This document shows, in pieces, positions 7,764-16,294 of a DNA stretch of 64,000 bases. The first letter of the stretch is position 1, and each line of letters opens with the position of its first letter. A model generated the notes under the pieces. That model saw only the letters and a list, made by a program, of their open reading frames with translations, made no database searches and was not told the origin of the DNA. Source of the DNA: Ferranicluibacter quercicola. Lineage in GTDB: Bacteria; Pseudomonadota; Alphaproteobacteria; Rhizobiales; Rhizobiaceae. Made by a program: the position numbers and the translations under genes. The stretch is taken from the NCBI RefSeq assembly GCF_021168455.1, contig NZ_JAJOZR010000001.1, positions 62,001 to 126,000 on the forward strand, written 5' to 3'.

Positions 7764-9013
7764 TCGGCTTCATCCTCGCGGACATCCGCCGCCACAAGGG
7801 CGGGACGATCGCCATCCTGCTGCTGGTCGCCTTCGCCGTGGCGCTCGCCGTGTCCGTGACGCTGCAGGAACGGGCGCTTCGGCTCGGCAGCGCCCGCGCG
7901 GCCAATGCGTTCGATCTGGTCGTCGGGGCCGCGGGCAGCGAAACGCAGCTGGTCCTCTCCTCCGTCTTCCTTCAGGCCGCCCCCCTGCCGCTGATGGAGG
8001 GTGCCGTGCTTCAGCGCCTCTCAGCCGATCCGCGCATCGCCTTCGCCGCCCCCATCGGCTTCGGGGATTCTTTTGCCGGCTATCCGCTGGTGGGCACTTC
8101 GACCGCTCTCGTGACGCATCTTTCACCGGACCTGCAGGAGGGTGCGGGCTTCCGGCGAGAGGGCGATGCGGTCATCGGCGCGGCGGTCGATCTCTCCATG
8201 GGCGCGGTGATCAAGCCCATGCACGGCACGGCGGAAGAGGGCGGCCATACCCATACCGGCCTCGCCTATGCCGTCGCCGGACGGATGAAACCGACCGGCA
8301 CGCCCTGGGACCGGGCGATCCTCGTGCCCATCCAGGCGGTGTGGGAGCTGCACGGGATGGGGCATGAGGAGGCCGGCCATGAAGAGGAAGGCCACGAGGA
8401 GGCGGGCCACGCGGGCGGCGCGCAGGAGCACAGCGCCGATGCCGCGGCGCCGATCGATGAAGACTGGGCGAAGCATGCCGCCGGCGTCCCGGCGGTTCTG
8501 GTCAAGCCGAAGACGATTGCCGACGCCTACAAGCTTCGCCAGGAATATCGCAGCGGTACGACGCTCGGCGTCTTTCCCGGCGAGGTGCTGACGCGGCTCT
8601 ATGCGACGCTCGGGGATGCCAAGGTTCTTTTGATGGCTGTGGCGATCGGCACGCAGCTTCTCATCGCGGCAGCCCTTCTGCTCGTCACCATCATGCATGT
8701 GGGCCAGCGCCGGCGGCAGATCGGCGCGCTGCGTGCCTTCGGTGCATCGCGCACCGTCGTGTTCCGCATCGTCTGGTTACAGCTCTTCGCCATCAGCCTC
8801 GCCGGCATCCTCCTCGGTTTCGGCCTCGGCTACCTCGTCTCGGAGGTCATCGGCGGCATTGTGTCTCGGCAGAACGGTTTTACGATGCCTGTCGCCTTCG
8901 ACCGGGGAGACCTCGTCTTCGCAGCGTCGGTTTCGGCCTTCGCCGCGGCCCTTGCCATCGTGCCGGCCGTGCTCGCCTACCGCCAGTCGCCGGCCGCAGC
9001 CCTCAAGGGCTGA
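7760..9013 (+). CDS. FtsX-like ABC permease with a histidine-rich periplasmic loop
   Basis: This 417-residue inner-membrane permease has the MacB/LolC layout: one N-terminal membrane helix (about residues 13-30), a large periplasmic domain and three C-terminal helices (about residues 290-410) with RRQIGALRAFGAS in the cytoplasmic loop. Residues 198-224 form a His/Glu-rich stretch (HGMGHEEAGHEEEGHEEAGH and beyond) that looks like a metal-binding loop. With the CPFC-containing exported protein, this suggests a role in zinc or another transition metal, as for comparable zinc-responsive operons in Pseudomonas. Substrate and direction of movement are inferred. Confidence 0.88.
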   Translation: MIGFILADIRRHKGGTIAILLLVAFAVALAVSVTLQERALRLGSARAANAFDLVVGAAGSETQLVLSSVFLQAAPLPLMEGAVLQRLSADPRIAFAAPIGFGDSFAGYPLVGTSTALVTHLSPDLQEGAGFRREGDAVIGAAVDLSMGAVIKPMHGTAEEGGHTHTGLAYAVAGRMKPTGTPWDRAILVPIQAVWELHGMGHEEAGHEEEGHEEAGHAGGAQEHSADAAAPIDEDWAKHAAGVPAVLVKPKTIADAYKLRQEYRSGTTLGVFPGEVLTRLYATLGDAKVLLMAVAIGTQLLIAAALLLVTIMHVGQRRRQIGALRAFGASRTVVFRIVWLQLFAISLAGILLGFGLGYLVSEVIGGIVSRQNGFTMPVAFDRGDLVFAASVSAFAAALAIVPAVLAYRQSPAAALKG

Positions 9014-9063
9014 GACCGGCCAAGCGCCTGCGCCGCCGCCGGACATCGGAGGCGCGCGGCGGA

Positions 9064-10248
9064 TCAGACCGTCTCGAGCGCGAGCGCGATCCCCTGTCCG
9101 CCACCGATGCAGAGCGTGACGATCCCCCTGGAAAGCCCATCCCGCTTCATGCCGTGCAGCAGGCGCGTGACAAGGATGGCGCCTGTAGCACCGATCGGAT
9201 GGCCATGGGCGATGGCGCCGCCCTCGACATTGACGATGTCCTCCGGCAGCCCGAGTTCGCGCATCACGGCGATCGGGACGGCGGCAAAGGCCTCGTTGAT
9301 CTCGATGCGCTCGACATCGCCCAGCTGCCAGCCGGCGCGGGCGAGGGCCAGCGTCACGGCGGGCACCGGACCGAGTCCGAAGAGACCGGGCTCCACGCCG
9401 GCCACACCGTAGCCGGCCAGCCGCGCCATCGGCACGAGGCCTTTCCTCTCCGCAAAGCCGCGGTCCGCAACGATGACAGCCGCCGCGGCACTGTTCAGCC
9501 CCGGCGCATTGCCGGCCGTGATCGTCCCCTCCGGGCGGAAGGCGGGCTTCAGCCGCGCGAGCGTCTCGATGGTCGTCTCCGGTCGTGGCGCTTCGTCGCG
9601 GGCAAAGCTCTCGTTACCTTTGCGGCCCTTTACCTCGACCGACACGATCTCTTCGGCAAACGCGCCGCTTGCCTGCGCGGCTGCGAAACGCTGCTGGGAC
9701 CGGGCGGCGAAGGCGTCCTGATCCTGCCGGGTCATCTGCGCCTTTTCGACGAGGTCCTCCGTGTGCCAGCCGGAATGCTGGCCCGAGAAGGCGTCGTTCA
9801 GGCCATCGGTCAGCATGCTGTCGAGGATCTGGGCCGGGCCCATGCGATATCCCCAGCGCCCGCCGTCCATCATGTAGGGCGCCCGGTCCATATTCTCCAT
9901 GCCGCCGGCGATCGCCGCCGATGCGCCACCGGCCATGATCTCCATCGCCGCCGACAGGATCGCCTGCGCGCCCGAACCGCAGACGCGGTTGACCGTCAGC
10001 GCCGGTACGGTCACCGGCAAGCCGCCGCCGATCGCGACCTGTCGCGCCGGGTTCATGCGGTTGCCGGCCTGGACGACGTTGCCCATACCGACGGTGTCGA
10101 TATCGTCGCCCGACAGCCCGGACCGGCGCAGGGTCTCGGCGATCGCGATCGCGCCGAGCTCGGTTGCGGGCGTGTTCTTCAAGGTGCCGTTATAGCCGCC
10201 GATGGCGGTTCGCACGGGGAAAGCGAGGATGATGTCGGGCTGGCTCAA
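9064..10248 (-). CDS. Thiolase family protein (acetyl-CoA C-acyltransferase)
   Basis: This 394-residue enzyme condenses or cleaves acyl-CoA thioesters. The acyl-carrying Cys90 is in VNRVCGSG, His350 is in HGHPIGATG and the second Cys380 is in TLCIGGGQG; NEAF is also present. I start it at a TTG (base 10248) because a GGAGGGA lies seven bases upstream and MSQPDIILAFPVRTAIGGYN is the normal family N-terminus. A longer reading would add about 35 unsupported residues. It follows the thioesterase gene on the same strand. The pair suggests turnover of an acyl-CoA, but the chain type is unknown. Confidence 0.9.
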   Translation of the reverse strand: MSQPDIILAFPVRTAIGGYNGTLKNTPATELGAIAIAETLRRSGLSGDDIDTVGMGNVVQAGNRMNPARQVAIGGGLPVTVPALTVNRVCGSGAQAILSAAMEIMAGGASAAIAGGMENMDRAPYMMDGGRWGYRMGPAQILDSMLTDGLNDAFSGQHSGWHTEDLVEKAQMTRQDQDAFAARSQQRFAAAQASGAFAEEIVSVEVKGRKGNESFARDEAPRPETTIETLARLKPAFRPEGTITAGNAPGLNSAAAAVIVADRGFAERKGLVPMARLAGYGVAGVEPGLFGLGPVPAVTLALARAGWQLGDVERIEINEAFAAVPIAVMRELGLPEDIVNVEGGAIAHGHPIGATGAILVTRLLHGMKRDGLSRGIVTLCIGGGQGIALALETV

Positions 10249-10291
10249 GGGGCGTCCCTCCGGTTCGTGAAAGAGGTGGTGTTGCTCGCCG

Positions 10292-10762
10292 TCAGGCGAT
10301 GGCTTTGGGGTGATCGAGCGGAAAGACGAGCAGGGTCGATGTCGCGCTGGCACAGAGCCGCCCGTCGCGATCCTTGAGCGTCGCTTCCGCGAAAGCCGCG
10401 CGCCGTCCCATCGAGAGAATGCGCCCCTCGGCGCGAACGGGCCCGCTCGCCTCCGTCAGCGGACGGTGATAGGCGATCTTGAGCTCCAGCGTCGTATAGC
10501 CCTGCTCGGCCGTCAGCTTCGAATGGACGGCGCAGCCGCAGGCACTGTCGAGCAGCGTCGCGGCATAACCGCCATGCACCGACCCGATCGGGTTGTAGAC
10601 GCTGCGGCCGGGATTGCCTTCGAACACGGCCCGACCCTCCTCGATCTCGATCAGGACGAACCCCATCGTCTCGTTGATCGGCGGCAGGCTGTTGGCCGCC
10701 ATCAAGGCCTGCAGCTGGGCAAGACCGGTCAGGCCGGCTTGGTTATTCCTGAGGACGTCCAT
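10292..10762 (-). CDS. PaaI-family thioesterase (hotdog fold)
   Basis: This 156-residue cytoplasmic thioesterase has the PaaI/YdiI signature NPIGSVHGGYAATLLDSACG followed by TLELKIAYHRPL. Such enzymes hydrolyse aryl- or acyl-CoA esters. I place the start at MDVLRNNQAG, preceded by GGAAG. A GTG at 10888 would give a 42-residue extension without family support, although a strong AGGAGGAGG lies farther upstream. It is upstream of the thiolase on the same strand, with 43 bases between them, so they are probably one operon. Confidence 0.88.
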   Translation of the reverse strand: MDVLRNNQAGLTGLAQLQALMAANSLPPINETMGFVLIEIEEGRAVFEGNPGRSVYNPIGSVHGGYAATLLDSACGCAVHSKLTAEQGYTTLELKIAYHRPLTEASGPVRAEGRILSMGRRAAFAEATLKDRDGRLCASATSTLLVFPLDHPKAIA

Positions 10763-10938
10763 GCTTCTTCCTGTCTGTCGAGGGATGTCGGAGTAGGGCA
10801 AGGTGATCTTGTTCTTCGGAAGGACCAACGGACCCGGGACGCCAAGACGGAGACACTCCGCTGAGGGCGGTTCGGCGCTCTTGCTCACGATAGACGGATG
10901 GGTCCTCTTGTTTCACCTCCTCCTAAAGGTGCGAGGAC

Positions 10939-10962
10939 TTTAATATGACGCTTATCATTAAA
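10939..10962. promoter_or_regulatory. Imperfect inverted repeat, possible operator for the thioesterase-thiolase operon
   Basis: TTTAATATGA and TCATTAAA face each other across a GC-containing centre (ACGCTTA). The element lies about 180 bases before the thioesterase ATG in an AT-rich patch. It resembles repressor operators in architecture only. No regulator gene is adjacent. Confidence 0.25.
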
Positions 10963-11171
10963 CAAGGTCTCGATCGCCGGCAGCGGAGTGAGCAACGATG
11001 GCGCAGGAACCGTACGATTGCGGACGGAGATCGCGTCCGTTTTCTGACACTTTAAAGAATAAATACGTCCATCCGCCCGTCCCGTGGCTCAAGCGACCCC
11101 TTTATTAGGGTAAAACTCGGTCTCCGGTACGATGCGAATACCCCTCAAGCCATTGTTATGATAGTGCAACA

Positions 11172-11183
11172 CTACCATGGTAG
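11172..11183. promoter_or_regulatory. Perfect 12-bp palindrome upstream of the GH3 gene
   Basis: CTACCATGGTAG is self-complementary and lies about 80 bases before the GH3 start. It directly abuts TTGACT (11185-11190), a plausible -35 box. That position fits a repressor site covering a promoter. No matching regulator gene is next to it. Confidence 0.35.
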
Positions 11184-11263
11184 ATTGACTTTAACGATTG
11201 CTTACGCTAACGCTTGCGACACCGGACGCAGTGTCGTCGCTTCTATTTCTGGAAAATGCAGCC

Positions 11264-13639
11264 ATGACGGATATCTACAAGAACCCTGCCCAGTCGATCG
11301 AAAACCGCGTTGCGGATCTGCTCGCCCGCATGAGCGTCGAGGAAAAGATCGCGCAGATGCACGCCTTCTGGCTGCTCCTGTCGGACGACGGCCGTCACCA
11401 AGTGCGCGAAGATACGTTCACCGGCGCCGATGACGGGGATCGGCTGAAGGAGAAGCTGTCCTCCGGTCTCGGCCAGATCACGCGCCCTCTCGGCAGCCGC
11501 CCGGTTGACCCCGCTGCCGGCGTTCGCGCTTTGAACCGGCTGCAGAAATTCCTGGTGGAGGAAACCCGGCTCGGCATTCCCGTCATTGCGCATGAGGAAT
11601 GCCTGTCCGGTATCATGGCGCAGGGCGGCACGCTGTTTCCCTCCTCGCTCGCCTTCGGCGCGACGTTCGATCCTGCGCTCATCGAGGAGGTGGGCCGCGT
11701 CATCGGGCAGGAGGCCCGCTCCATCGGCTGTCGGCAGGGGCTTGCCCCCGTTCTGGATGTCGCCCGCGATGCGCGTTGGGGCCGTACGGAAGAAACGTTC
11801 GGCGAGGATCCCTATCACGTCGGGCTGCTCGCCTCGCGCTATGTTCGCGGCCTGCAGGGGCGGGATCGCGACTTCCTGGCGACGCTGAAACATTATGCGG
11901 GGCATTCCCTGTCGGAAGGTGCGCGCAACCATGCGCCGGTCAATCTCGGCTGGCGGGAGCTGAACGACACCTTCCTCCTGCCGTTCGAAATGGCGGTTCG
12001 GCTTTCGGATGCGGGCTCGGTCATGCCGGCCTATCACGACATCGACGGGGAGCCGTGCCATGCCTCGCATCATCTGTTGACGAAGGTGCTGCGGGAGGAC
12101 TGGGGCTTCGACGGCCTCGTCGTCGCCGACTATATCGGCATCAGCCTGCTCTACAAGCATCACGGCGTGGCGGCGGATGCGGCGGAAGCCGCCGCACTCG
12201 CTTTCAAGGCAGGCCTCGATGTCGAGCTTCCGGGCGACGACTGCGCCGCGCATCTGAAGGCAGCACTGGCCCGCGGCCTGATCGGGATGGACATGATCGA
12301 CGCGATCGTGCGCCGGATCCTGACCGAGAAGATGCGCCTCGGCCTGTTCGAACATCCCTATACGGATGAAGCCGGCATCGCGCTGCAGACCCCGGAGGCG
12401 ATCGATGTCGCCCGTCGGGTCGCCCAGAAGTCGGTCGTCATCCTCGCCAATGACGGCATTCTCCCGCTGGCGGAGGAAAAGACCATCGCCCTGATCGGGC
12501 CCACGGCCGACGATCCGCTGGCGCTGCTCGGCGATTATTCCTTCCCCGTGCACCTGATCGTCAGCGATCTCGCCGACACCGCGTCGTCCGTGATCACGCC
12601 GCGCGCCGCCTTCGAGGCGCGGTTCGGCACGGAGCGTGTCCGCTACGCCAAGGGCTGCCACATTCTGGAGGCCCGGCAGTCGGGTGCGCCGGTGTTTCCC
12701 GGCGACGTTCCCGATATGACGACGCTGTCGCAAACCTCGCCTGTCTCCACGAGTCTCGACCTCATTCCGGCGGCCGTCGAGGCCGCGCGGCAGGCCGATG
12801 TGGCGGTCGTCTGCGTCGGCGATCTCTCCGGCATCTTCCAGACGGGCACGGTGGGCGAGGGGTCGGATACCGATACGCTGGCGCTGCCCGGCGTGCAGCA
12901 GGCCTTGCTGGAGGCGGTCGTGGAGACGGGAACACCCGTCATCGTGGTCATCACCTCCGGCCGGCCCTATACGCTCGGCGGCCTGGAAGACCATGTCGCC
13001 GCCCAGGTCATGGCCTTCTTCGGCGGGCAGGAGGGCGGGGCGGCTCTGGCCGATGTGCTGACCGGTGTCGTCGAGCCCTCCGGTCGCCTGTCCATATCGG
13101 TGCCGCGCAGCGCCGGCGCATCGCCCTATTTCTACAATCACAAATTCAAAAGCGCGGGAACGCCGGTCGCCCGCCATTTCGGAAGCCGCTACCCCTTCGG
13201 GCACGGCCTCTCCTATACGCGCTTCGTGTACGAGGACATCACGCTCGACCGGTCCTCGGTGCAGAGCGACGAGGGAAGCATCGGCGTCTCCTTCACGCTG
13301 CGCAATGTGGGCGCACGCGGGGGAACGGAGGTGCCCCAGCTTTACGTCCGCGATCTCGTCTGTTCGGTCGTCCGCCCGATCAAGGAGCTGAAGGCCTTCC
13401 GGCGCGTTTTCCTCGAGGCCGGCGAAAGCGCCTGCGTCACCTTCCGCATCCCGACCGACATGTTCTCGTTCACGGGGCAGGACGGTTTCCGGATCGTCGA
13501 GCCGGGCATGTTCGAGCTGATGATCGGCTCATCGAGCGCGGCCATCCACCTGCGCAGCCAGATCGAGGTCAAGGGTCCCGTTCGCCGTATCGAGGGGGAC
13601 TGGAAGATGGTCAGCAGGGCTTTCGTCAGTCATCCCTGA
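11264..13639 (+). CDS. Glycoside hydrolase family 3 (beta-glucosidase/xylosidase-like)
   Basis: This 791-residue enzyme hydrolyses beta-linked glycosides. It has the GH3 N-terminal barrel (LAPVLDVARDARWGRTEETF near residues 160-180) with the nucleophile Asp289 in VVADYIGIS, an alpha/beta sandwich domain (EKTIALIGPTADDP; GEGSDTDTLALPG) and a C-terminal fibronectin-III-like domain (GGTEVPQLYVRD). There is no signal peptide, so it acts in the cytoplasm on imported oligosaccharides. I start at MTDIYKNP rather than 66 bases earlier because family similarity begins there. The last 10 bases overlap the convergent MFS gene. Confidence 0.92.
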   Translation: MTDIYKNPAQSIENRVADLLARMSVEEKIAQMHAFWLLLSDDGRHQVREDTFTGADDGDRLKEKLSSGLGQITRPLGSRPVDPAAGVRALNRLQKFLVEETRLGIPVIAHEECLSGIMAQGGTLFPSSLAFGATFDPALIEEVGRVIGQEARSIGCRQGLAPVLDVARDARWGRTEETFGEDPYHVGLLASRYVRGLQGRDRDFLATLKHYAGHSLSEGARNHAPVNLGWRELNDTFLLPFEMAVRLSDAGSVMPAYHDIDGEPCHASHHLLTKVLREDWGFDGLVVADYIGISLLYKHHGVAADAAEAAALAFKAGLDVELPGDDCAAHLKAALARGLIGMDMIDAIVRRILTEKMRLGLFEHPYTDEAGIALQTPEAIDVARRVAQKSVVILANDGILPLAEEKTIALIGPTADDPLALLGDYSFPVHLIVSDLADTASSVITPRAAFEARFGTERVRYAKGCHILEARQSGAPVFPGDVPDMTTLSQTSPVSTSLDLIPAAVEAARQADVAVVCVGDLSGIFQTGTVGEGSDTDTLALPGVQQALLEAVVETGTPVIVVITSGRPYTLGGLEDHVAAQVMAFFGGQEGGAALADVLTGVVEPSGRLSISVPRSAGASPYFYNHKFKSAGTPVARHFGSRYPFGHGLSYTRFVYEDITLDRSSVQSDEGSIGVSFTLRNVGARGGTEVPQLYVRDLVCSVVRPIKELKAFRRVFLEAGESACVTFRIPTDMFSFTGQDGFRIVEPGMFELMIGSSSAAIHLRSQIEVKGPVRRIEGDWKMVSRAFVSHP

Positions 13640-14865
13640 CGGAACCTAGCCCGCGATCGCGGCTTTGCCATCCAGACGAAAGCCGCGCCTGCAAGGAGCA
13701 GGATGCTCGTGCCGATGAAGACGACGGGCATGCCGATATGGCCGCCGATGAAGCCGCCGAGCAGCGGGCCTGCGACCTGGCCGACATATTGCGCGGACAC
13801 GGAAAGGCCGAGTGCGGTGCCGGCGGAGCGATCCGGCACGCTGTGCCGGATGACGGCGGCGATGCAGGGGAGAAGGCCACCGAGCGCCACGCCCATGAGG
13901 AAGCGTAGGAGGATCAGCTGCCAGGCGCTGGTCACGAAGGCCTGCGGCACGAGCAGGACGCCCGCCGCGACGAGCGCGCCGGCGATGACGGGCCAGTGGC
14001 CGATGCGGTCGGCGAGCCGCCCGAGCCGGGAGGCCGACAGGATACTGCCGAGGGCGGCCGCGGACATGACGAGCCCGGCCCACAGGGTCACCGTGTCGGG
14101 CCTGTCGACCAGCTGGGCGACATAGACCGTGATGATCGGCTCGATCGACATACTGGCCAGCATCAGCAGCATGCCGGTGGCAAGCATGGCGATGACCGGC
14201 GCCTTGTCCGGTATCGCCGCCCAGCCACCGCCGGCTTTCGCCGCCTGCCGGCGCCCGGGTACGGTCTCTTCCTTGATGAGGAATGTGGTGGCGAGGAACG
14301 CCAGAAAGATAAGCCCGCCGGCGGCCAGAAACGTGTTGCGAATGCCGATCAGCGGTGGCAGCAGGCCGCCGATCAGCGGCCCCACGAGATTGCCGGCCAT
14401 GATGCCGGCGGAAAGCATGCCGAGCGCCCAGGCCGAACGATCCCGCGGCGTCTGCGTGGCGACGAGCACCATGGAGCCCGAGGAATAGCCACCGGCCAGC
14501 CCGACGAAGAGCCGCAGGGCGACGAGCTGCCAGACGTTTTCGGCAACTCCCATCAACGCGATGGCGACCGTCATGCCGAGGCTCGCCCGCACCAGCATCA
14601 GTTTCCGCCCGTAGATATCGCCCAGACGACCCCAGAGCGGCGCGACCAGCGCCGCCGCGAAGAACGTGGCGCCATAGGCGATCCCCGACCACTGCACGAT
14701 GGCCGCATGATCGTTCACGCCAAGCTCCTCGACGTAGAGCGGCAGGAAGGGCAGAAGCAGCGTCATGGCGACGATCGTGGTGAACGAGCCGGCAAGCGAA
14801 ACCGCGAGGTTTCGCTTCCAGTGGATCGAGCTGCCGTCAGCCGTACCGGGTTTTGCGTCGGTCAT
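13630..14865 (-). CDS. MFS transporter (drug-efflux-like, DHA1 type)
   Basis: This 411-residue protein has about twelve predicted membrane helices and the loop 2-3 motif in APLWGRLGDIYGRKLML, typical of major facilitator exporters. The second half repeats it as SRLGRLADRIGHW. It most resembles the MdtG/multidrug and sugar-efflux branch, which is only a general assignment. It is convergent with the GH3 gene and their coding ends overlap by 10 bases. An efflux or uptake role related to the GH3 sugar is possible, but opposite strands argue against one operon. Confidence 0.88.
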   Translation of the reverse strand: MTDAKPGTADGSSIHWKRNLAVSLAGSFTTIVAMTLLLPFLPLYVEELGVNDHAAIVQWSGIAYGATFFAAALVAPLWGRLGDIYGRKLMLVRASLGMTVAIALMGVAENVWQLVALRLFVGLAGGYSSGSMVLVATQTPRDRSAWALGMLSAGIMAGNLVGPLIGGLLPPLIGIRNTFLAAGGLIFLAFLATTFLIKEETVPGRRQAAKAGGGWAAIPDKAPVIAMLATGMLLMLASMSIEPIITVYVAQLVDRPDTVTLWAGLVMSAAALGSILSASRLGRLADRIGHWPVIAGALVAAGVLLVPQAFVTSAWQLILLRFLMGVALGGLLPCIAAVIRHSVPDRSAGTALGLSVSAQYVGQVAGPLLGGFIGGHIGMPVVFIGTSILLLAGAAFVWMAKPRSRARFRQG

Positions 14866-14995
14866 CGTTCCCGCCTGTTCGAGGTCGGCACCCCCTACGT
14901 CCGCCCGGCTGGCGCGTCAAGCGCGATGCAAGCCGGACGGCCGAGGCATCGAGGGCGGGAATGATCCGAAGCTTGGGGGGAAATATCCGGCGGCA

Positions 14996-16288
14996 TTAAC
15001 CGGTCAGTTTGACGGGCTTCGGTCCGCCATAGGCCCAGTCGAGCAGTTCGACGGTATGGACGATGGGGATGGCGGTTCCCGAGGCGATCTGGGTGAGGCA
15101 GCCGATGTTTCCGGCGGCGATCACGTCCGGCCTCGTCGCTTCGAGGTTCTTCACCTTCCGTCGCTTGAGCGTGGCGGAGATCTCGGGCTGGAGGATATTG
15201 TAGGTTCCAGCCGAGCCGCAGCAGAGATGCCCCTCCGCGGGGTCGCGCACGGTGAAGCCCGCGGCTTGCAGCAGGCGTTTGGGCAGGGCCGTGATCTTCT
15301 GCCCGTGCTGCAGCGAGCAGGCGGAGTGATACGCGACCACGAGATCGCGTTTCGGCAGGGTTTCGAGGTCGAGCGTGGAGAGATATTCCGTGATGTCTTT
15401 TGCCAGCGCAGAGATCGTCGCGGCCTTTTCGGCGTAGAGCGGATCGAGGCGCAGCATGTGGCCGTAATCCTTGATCGTCGTGCCGCAGCCCGATGCCGTG
15501 ACGAGGATGGCGTCAAGCCCGCCCGCATCGACCTCGCGCATCCAGACGTCGATGTTGCGACGTGCGAAATCGAGCGCCTGGGCCTCGCGGCCCATATGGT
15601 GCACCAGCGCACCGCAACAGCCTTCGCCTTTGGGGTCGGCCACGGCGATGCCGAGACGCGTGAGCAGCCGCAGCGAGGCCGCGTTGATGCCGGGATCGAG
15701 CGTCGGCTGGGCGCAGCCGTCGAGGAGGATGACGCGGCCGCGGTCGGGCACGGGGGCAGCCGGAGCGGGCCGTGCAGTTCTCTTCGCGGCCCGTCGCGGT
15801 GTGAGGTCGAGCATGGCGGCGAGCGGAGCCAAGGGTGCCAGGCGGCGCAGGAGCGGGGCGAGCGGCCGGGCGACCCGGGCGAGCGCCAGCGCGGCGCGGA
15901 ATCGCGCAGGGTAGGGCAGAATGGCGGCGAGCAGGTCGCGGATCATCCGGTCTGCGAGCGGACGCCTATAGGTCTGCTCGATGTGAACGCGGGCATGGTC
16001 GATGAGATGCATGTAATCGACCCCCGAGGGACAGGTGGTCGTGCAGGCAAGGCAGGAGAGACAGCGATCGATATGCGTCACGACCTCGCGGTCGGCGGGG
16101 CGATCGTTTTCGAGCATGTCCTTGATGAGGTAGATGCGCCCGCGCGGGCTGTCGAGCTCGTTGCCGAGCGTCACATAGGTCGGACAGGTGGCCGTGCAGA
16201 AGCCGCAATGGACGCAGCGCCGCAGGATCTTTTCGGACTCCGCCACATGCGGATCGGCCAGCTGTTCGGGTGTGAAAGAGGTCTGCAT
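14996..16288 (-). CDS. glcF: Glycolate oxidase iron-sulfur subunit GlcF
   Basis: This 430-residue subunit passes electrons from the flavin subunits of glycolate dehydrogenase to the respiratory chain. Two ferredoxin-type clusters are clear: CVHCGFCTATCP (from about residue 26) and CLSCLACTTTCP (from about residue 77). Two CCG domains follow, GCCGALVHH and LCCGSAGTYN, as in heterodisulfide-reductase-like subunits. The length is normal for GlcF. It lies six bases after glcE in the operon glcD-glcE-glcF. Confidence 0.95.
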   Translation of the reverse strand: MQTSFTPEQLADPHVAESEKILRRCVHCGFCTATCPTYVTLGNELDSPRGRIYLIKDMLENDRPADREVVTHIDRCLSCLACTTTCPSGVDYMHLIDHARVHIEQTYRRPLADRMIRDLLAAILPYPARFRAALALARVARPLAPLLRRLAPLAPLAAMLDLTPRRAAKRTARPAPAAPVPDRGRVILLDGCAQPTLDPGINAASLRLLTRLGIAVADPKGEGCCGALVHHMGREAQALDFARRNIDVWMREVDAGGLDAILVTASGCGTTIKDYGHMLRLDPLYAEKAATISALAKDITEYLSTLDLETLPKRDLVVAYHSACSLQHGQKITALPKRLLQAAGFTVRDPAEGHLCCGSAGTYNILQPEISATLKRRKVKNLEATRPDVIAAGNIGCLTQIASGTAIPIVHTVELLDWAYGGPKPVKLTG

Positions 16289-16294
16289 CTGCCG

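Larger units (their letters stand above)
10763..11263. other. Divergent intergenic region upstream of thioesterase and GH3 genes
   Basis: These 501 bases separate two divergent genes. They contain a stretch of lower GC (about 10935-11215), an imperfect inverted repeat near 10939-10962 and a perfect palindrome at 11172-11183. A purine-rich AGGAGGAGG on the minus strand (about 10917-10925) looks like a ribosome site without a recognisable following gene. Any leader peptide there would be unlike the annotated thioesterase frame. No RNA gene was recognised. Confidence 0.5.
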
